Origin: Alkalihalophilus pseudofirmus OF4
GTDB taxonomy: Bacteria; Bacillota; Bacilli; Bacillales; Bacillaceae_D
DNA length: 64,000 nt
Reading direction: 5' to 3'
NCBI RefSeq assembly: GCF_000005825.2
Contig: NC_013791.2
Location: forward strand, 1,922,001 to 1,986,000
The notes beneath the pieces were generated by a model. It ran no database searches. It was not told where the DNA came from and worked only from the letters and a program-made list of their open reading frames with translations. Of this stretch, positions 61,220-64,000 are shown one piece after another (within the stretch, counting starts at the first letter, position 1; each line of letters opens with the position of its first letter). The translations under genes and the position numbers were made by a program.

Positions 61220-62810
61220 GGTCATTCTCCTCTGCATCATATGGTATATCAATCATAATCGTTGTTCCTGCACCTACGACTGTATCGATCGTCAAGTGAC
61301 CAGAAAGGTGATCAATACTGTCTTTAACGTTGGCTAAGCCGTATCCGCGCCCTTCTCCTTTTGTAGAGTAGCCTTTAGTGAATATTTCTTTCAATTGTTC
61401 AGTCTTAATGCCCGGACCTGTATCCTTCACTTCTATGTGCAATTTGCCCCTTTTTACTGCAAGAGTCATTTCTACTTTTTTAAACGGCGACTCAGCAACA
61501 GCTTCAATCGCATTATTGATCACATTTCCGAGGATTGTAATCATCTCATGCACCATTTCTTGATCAGTTGATTTATGAATAGGTGTCTGACTTTTTATGG
61601 TCAGGGTAACACCGCATTCTTTCGCATAGCTTAATTTACCTAATAGAAAACCTGATAAGACAGGGTCTCGTACGTGCTGCACTTGGCTGATTTCATGACT
61701 TTTGTGATCGACTAATTTCAGGATAAACTCCTTTAACTGATCATACGTCCCAATCCGAAGCATCCCTAAGATCACATGCAGATTATTTTTCACCTCATGG
61801 GATTGTGAGCGAAGAGCTTCGACATACAGCTTTACACCAGTTAATTGCTGCGCGAGCTCTTTCACTTCTGTTTTATCACGTAATGTCGAGATCGCTCCAA
61901 TTACTTTATCATCAACGATAAGCGGCGCACGATTCACAATGAAGGACATGTCATTAATAACAAGCTCATCTCCTAGCTCAGCCCTTCCTGTCTTAAGCAC
62001 TCGTTCTAGTCCTGTCATAGGCAGGAACGAAGCAATATCAACTCCGATCGGATCTTCTTTTAGTCCGGCACGCTTTAACAACTTACGAGCAGATTTATTA
62101 ACGAGCGTTATTTTCCCCTCTTCATCTACGGCAATAATCCCTTCATGTACCGATTCAAGCATCGCATTCCGCTCTCCTAAAATGCTTGCAATCTGTTTAG
62201 GTTCAAGGCCGTATAATGTTTTCTTTATGTATCTTGCCATGAAAAAAGCCCCGAGAACCCCAGCCAGCAAGCCAAACAGCGATCCTAGCAAAATATTTCT
62301 GTGGTTCTGGTTAATCATCTGATCAATATACTCAAGCGAGATCCCAACGACTACAGCCCCAATTTGTTCCCCCTCATCATCTAAAACGGGTGTAAAGGAC
62401 CGAAGTGAAGTAGTTAGAGTTCCTTCGGAGATTGAGCTATACTCTTGATTTAAAAAGACCTCTTTCTCATCACCGCCTTCAAACGGTTGGCCGACCATCT
62501 CCTCATTTGGATGGGAATAACGGATACCGTTCATATCTAACACGACCACAAACAGCACCTCAGCAGAGCTTCGTACACGATTGGCATATACTTGTACGGC
62601 ATCTGTTTCTTGGTTTTCTAACCCACTTATCACAATATCAGAATCAGCAACAATCCTAGCTGTCGTAAGAGCCTTCTCTTCTTCATAACGCATGCTGTTC
62701 TCATTAATCGACCTTGAGACTAAGAGGTCTGTGATAAACAAAGATAATAAAACGACCATACATACAAGCAGCAGAATCACGGTACGAAGCTTTACTTTTC
62801 TCATCAACAT
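61212..62810 (-). CDS. malK: Sensor histidine kinase MalK (DcuS/CitA type)
   Basis: 532 residues, close to B. subtilis MalK. Two membrane spans (about 9-30 and 172-192) enclose an extracellular PDC/Cache sensor (VLDMNGIRYSHPNEEMVGQP). A cytoplasmic PAS domain, the H box SQSHEVKNNL (His338) and HATPase_c (NVINNAIEA, DTGPGI, GYGLANV) follow. It likely senses malate outside the cell and phosphorylates MalR, encoded next with an overlap at GTGATTAA. Confidence 0.88.
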   Translation of the reverse strand: MLMRKVKLRTVILLLVCMVVLLSLFITDLLVSRSINENSMRYEEEKALTTARIVADSDIVISGLENQETDAVQVYANRVRSSAEVLFVVVLDMNGIRYSHPNEEMVGQPFEGGDEKEVFLNQEYSSISEGTLTTSLRSFTPVLDDEGEQIGAVVVGISLEYIDQMINQNHRNILLGSLFGLLAGVLGAFFMARYIKKTLYGLEPKQIASILGERNAMLESVHEGIIAVDEEGKITLVNKSARKLLKRAGLKEDPIGVDIASFLPMTGLERVLKTGRAELGDELVINDMSFIVNRAPLIVDDKVIGAISTLRDKTEVKELAQQLTGVKLYVEALRSQSHEVKNNLHVILGMLRIGTYDQLKEFILKLVDHKSHEISQVQHVRDPVLSGFLLGKLSYAKECGVTLTIKSQTPIHKSTDQEMVHEMITILGNVINNAIEAVAESPFKKVEMTLAVKRGKLHIEVKDTGPGIKTEQLKEIFTKGYSTKGEGRGYGLANVKDSIDHLSGHLTIDTVVGAGTTIMIDIPYDAEENDRD

Positions 62811-62919
62811 TCTAACCCTTCTCTCAAAACATCATTAGTTGATATTGTAACGGTTGTTTCTTTTTTTAGAAAGATTCAACTGCAAAAAGTTTCTTATCGT
62901 TAAAGTAATTGAAGCTAAA

Positions 62920-62953
62920 CAACTCCCGGATATCAGAAGATCCCGAGAGTTTC
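62920..62953 (-). terminator. Terminator of the UvrX-type polymerase gene
   Basis: AACTCCCGGAT and ATCCCGAGAGTT arms around a short loop, 5 bases after the stop of the polymerase gene. Confidence 0.75.
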
Positions 62954-62957
62954 TCAC

Positions 62958-64000
62958 TTACTTTTTATGTCCGGCGATCAAGCCGCTCCTATGTCTCGTT
63001 GTCCCGCCTTTTGTATACGAGCTTGCACGAAGAATCGCTGTTGCCCCGTACTTTTCTCGAATTGAATCCATCACATAACCAAGCTCCCGCTTACGAGTCA
63101 CTTCTTCCTCATCTACAAATAGAGATAACTGGCGCTCGGTATCCGGCTGTACTTTTGAAAGGGCCACATACACCTGCCTAACCGTTTCCCCGTGATAATG
63201 TTTGTTTAAAAGTTTTAAACAGGCATTGTAAATATCGAGCGTGCTGTTTGTCGGCTCATCAACTGTGAGCTGCCGGGAAAACCCTCCCCCGCCTTCGTTT
63301 TTACTATAGCCTAGACCAAGGCTGATCGTTCGGCCTGCTGCTCTTTTTTTCCTTGCACGGCGCACAACCTCCTCACACATTTCAAGAATAACCGTTTTAA
63401 TTTCTTCGGTCCCGACATAATCTCTAAGTAAAATTTGACCGACGGAATAGCTTTTCGATTTAATTTTTGCTGGCTTATGAATGTCACTGACATCGATTCC
63501 CCACGCATGCTGATACAACTGCTGTCCCATCACTTTGCCGAATTTAAATTCAAGACGTTTAAGAGAGGAATTCGCAAGCTGTGCGACCGAGCGGATTCCC
63601 ATATTCATTAATGTTTTCTCATAGCGGCGCCCAATCCCCCACATATCTGATAATGGCTGAATTCTCCACAGCTTCGTTTCAACGTCCTCATAATCCCAGT
63701 GGGCAAAATGATCCTCCTGCTTTTTAGCCTCGATGTCTAAAGCTACTTTAGATAAAAGCATATTGCAAGAAGATGAGCCGACAGCAAGCGTTAATCCGAA
63801 GCATGATTTAATCGACTGCTGCAGCATACGTGCAAATTCACGCTGATTCTCCCTTCCTTGATGAAGCTTTGAGGTAAGTTTAATAAACGCCTCATCAATC
63901 GAATACACAAAGATGTCCTCTGGCGGAACATATTGCTCCATATGTAATGTAATCTCGGTCGAAATTTTTAAAAACTCCTCCATTTCCGCGTTCACAACGA
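62958..64000 (-). CDS. uvrX: Y-family DNA polymerase, UvrX/YqjW type (partial, N-terminus outside window)
   Basis: About 347 residues visible, and the frame stays open to the edge, so the N-terminal quarter is missing. The catalytic VYSIDEAFIKL motif, the DinB thumb (MWGIGRRYEKTLMNMGIRSV) and the little-finger domain are present. The C-terminal QLSLF is a beta-clamp-binding motif. UvrX/YqjW polymerases copy damaged DNA and are SOS-regulated. The DinB alternative is less likely because of the RxSYSVGQ-like segment (KSYSVGQILL) and length. Confidence 0.85.
   Translation of the reverse strand, partial: VVNAEMEEFLKISTEITLHMEQYVPPEDIFVYSIDEAFIKLTSKLHQGRENQREFARMLQQSIKSCFGLTLAVGSSSCNMLLSKVALDIEAKKQEDHFAHWDYEDVETKLWRIQPLSDMWGIGRRYEKTLMNMGIRSVAQLANSSLKRLEFKFGKVMGQQLYQHAWGIDVSDIHKPAKIKSKSYSVGQILLRDYVGTEEIKTVILEMCEEVVRRARKKRAAGRTISLGLGYSKNEGGGGFSRQLTVDEPTNSTLDIYNACLKLLNKHYHGETVRQVYVALSKVQPDTERQLSLFVDEEEVTRKRELGYVMDSIREKYGATAILRASSYTKGGTTRHRSGLIAGHKK

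Overview
The window looks like chromosomal DNA of a low-to-medium GC, spore-forming Bacillaceae, possibly an alkaliphilic or salt-tolerant relative of Bacillus. The basis is strong AGGAGG-type ribosome binding sites with frequent GTG/TTG starts, gene orders known from Bacillus (mur/nagZ/namZ recycling, csoR-copZ-copA, malK/malR with maeN, a yitT-type gene, a UvrX-type polymerase), a Spo0A-box-like site, and a GC-rich dispersed repeat I associate with Bacillaceae intergenic DNA. No rRNA, tRNA or CRISPR was seen.

Layout. 1-674: cut-off NarL-type sensor kinase. 780-3888: an AT-rich cassette with a truncated immunity-like remnant, an intact membrane-anchored homologue, a lipase-domain protein with a helical C-terminus and a WXG100-sized helical partner. 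It resembles a reverse-arranged type VII secreted lipase toxin. 3920-5484: two DUF2382 (YsnF-type) stress proteins and two micro-ORFs. 5501-9195: a membrane coiled-coil protein, a YitT-type protein and an acyl-CoA synthetase. 9409-17218: a six-gene murR-murQ-murP-mupG-nagZ-namZ operon for cell-wall MurNAc recycling. 17228-24062: accessory ground holding repeats, gene remnants, a phage-like replication cassette (winged-helix protein, DnaD, DnaC) coupled to an amidase, a Nudix hydrolase and a DUF3231 protein.

24063-38143 is a single-strand beta-1,3-glucan system: secreted GH16 laminarinase with four carbohydrate-binding-like modules, a GH94/GH149/GH161-type phosphorylase, a LacI regulator, a DUF624 protein, two sugar permeases, a binding lipoprotein and a GH1 glucosidase. 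AAAGCGCTTT operators lie in front of four of its transcription starts. Then come an AIM24 protein (38488-39168), a copper locus (39508-45144: multicopper oxidase, AbrB-like protein, His-rich micro-protein, copA, copZ, csoR) and a Fur-box-preceded iron-siderophore ABC operon (45366-49202). Two tandem MEDS-domain sensor kinases (49350-53149) follow, then a BCCT osmolyte transporter, an SDR enzyme, an ACR3/BASS-type transporter, a STAS protein, a malate module (maeN, malic enzyme, malR, malK; 57833-62810) and the end of a UvrX-type polymerase.

The most unusual signals are: (i) three unlinked intergenic arrays with an almost exact 21-bp period and a CGCAATT core, clearly homologous to each other; (ii) the reverse-orientation lipase toxin cassette, with a composition break inside the toxin gene; (iii) a mur operon that carries both the NagZ/NamZ and the MupG routes; (iv) a frameshift in malR right after its acidic pair; (v) four GC-rich imperfect-palindrome repeats around the DUF624 gene, one of them a head-to-head chimera.
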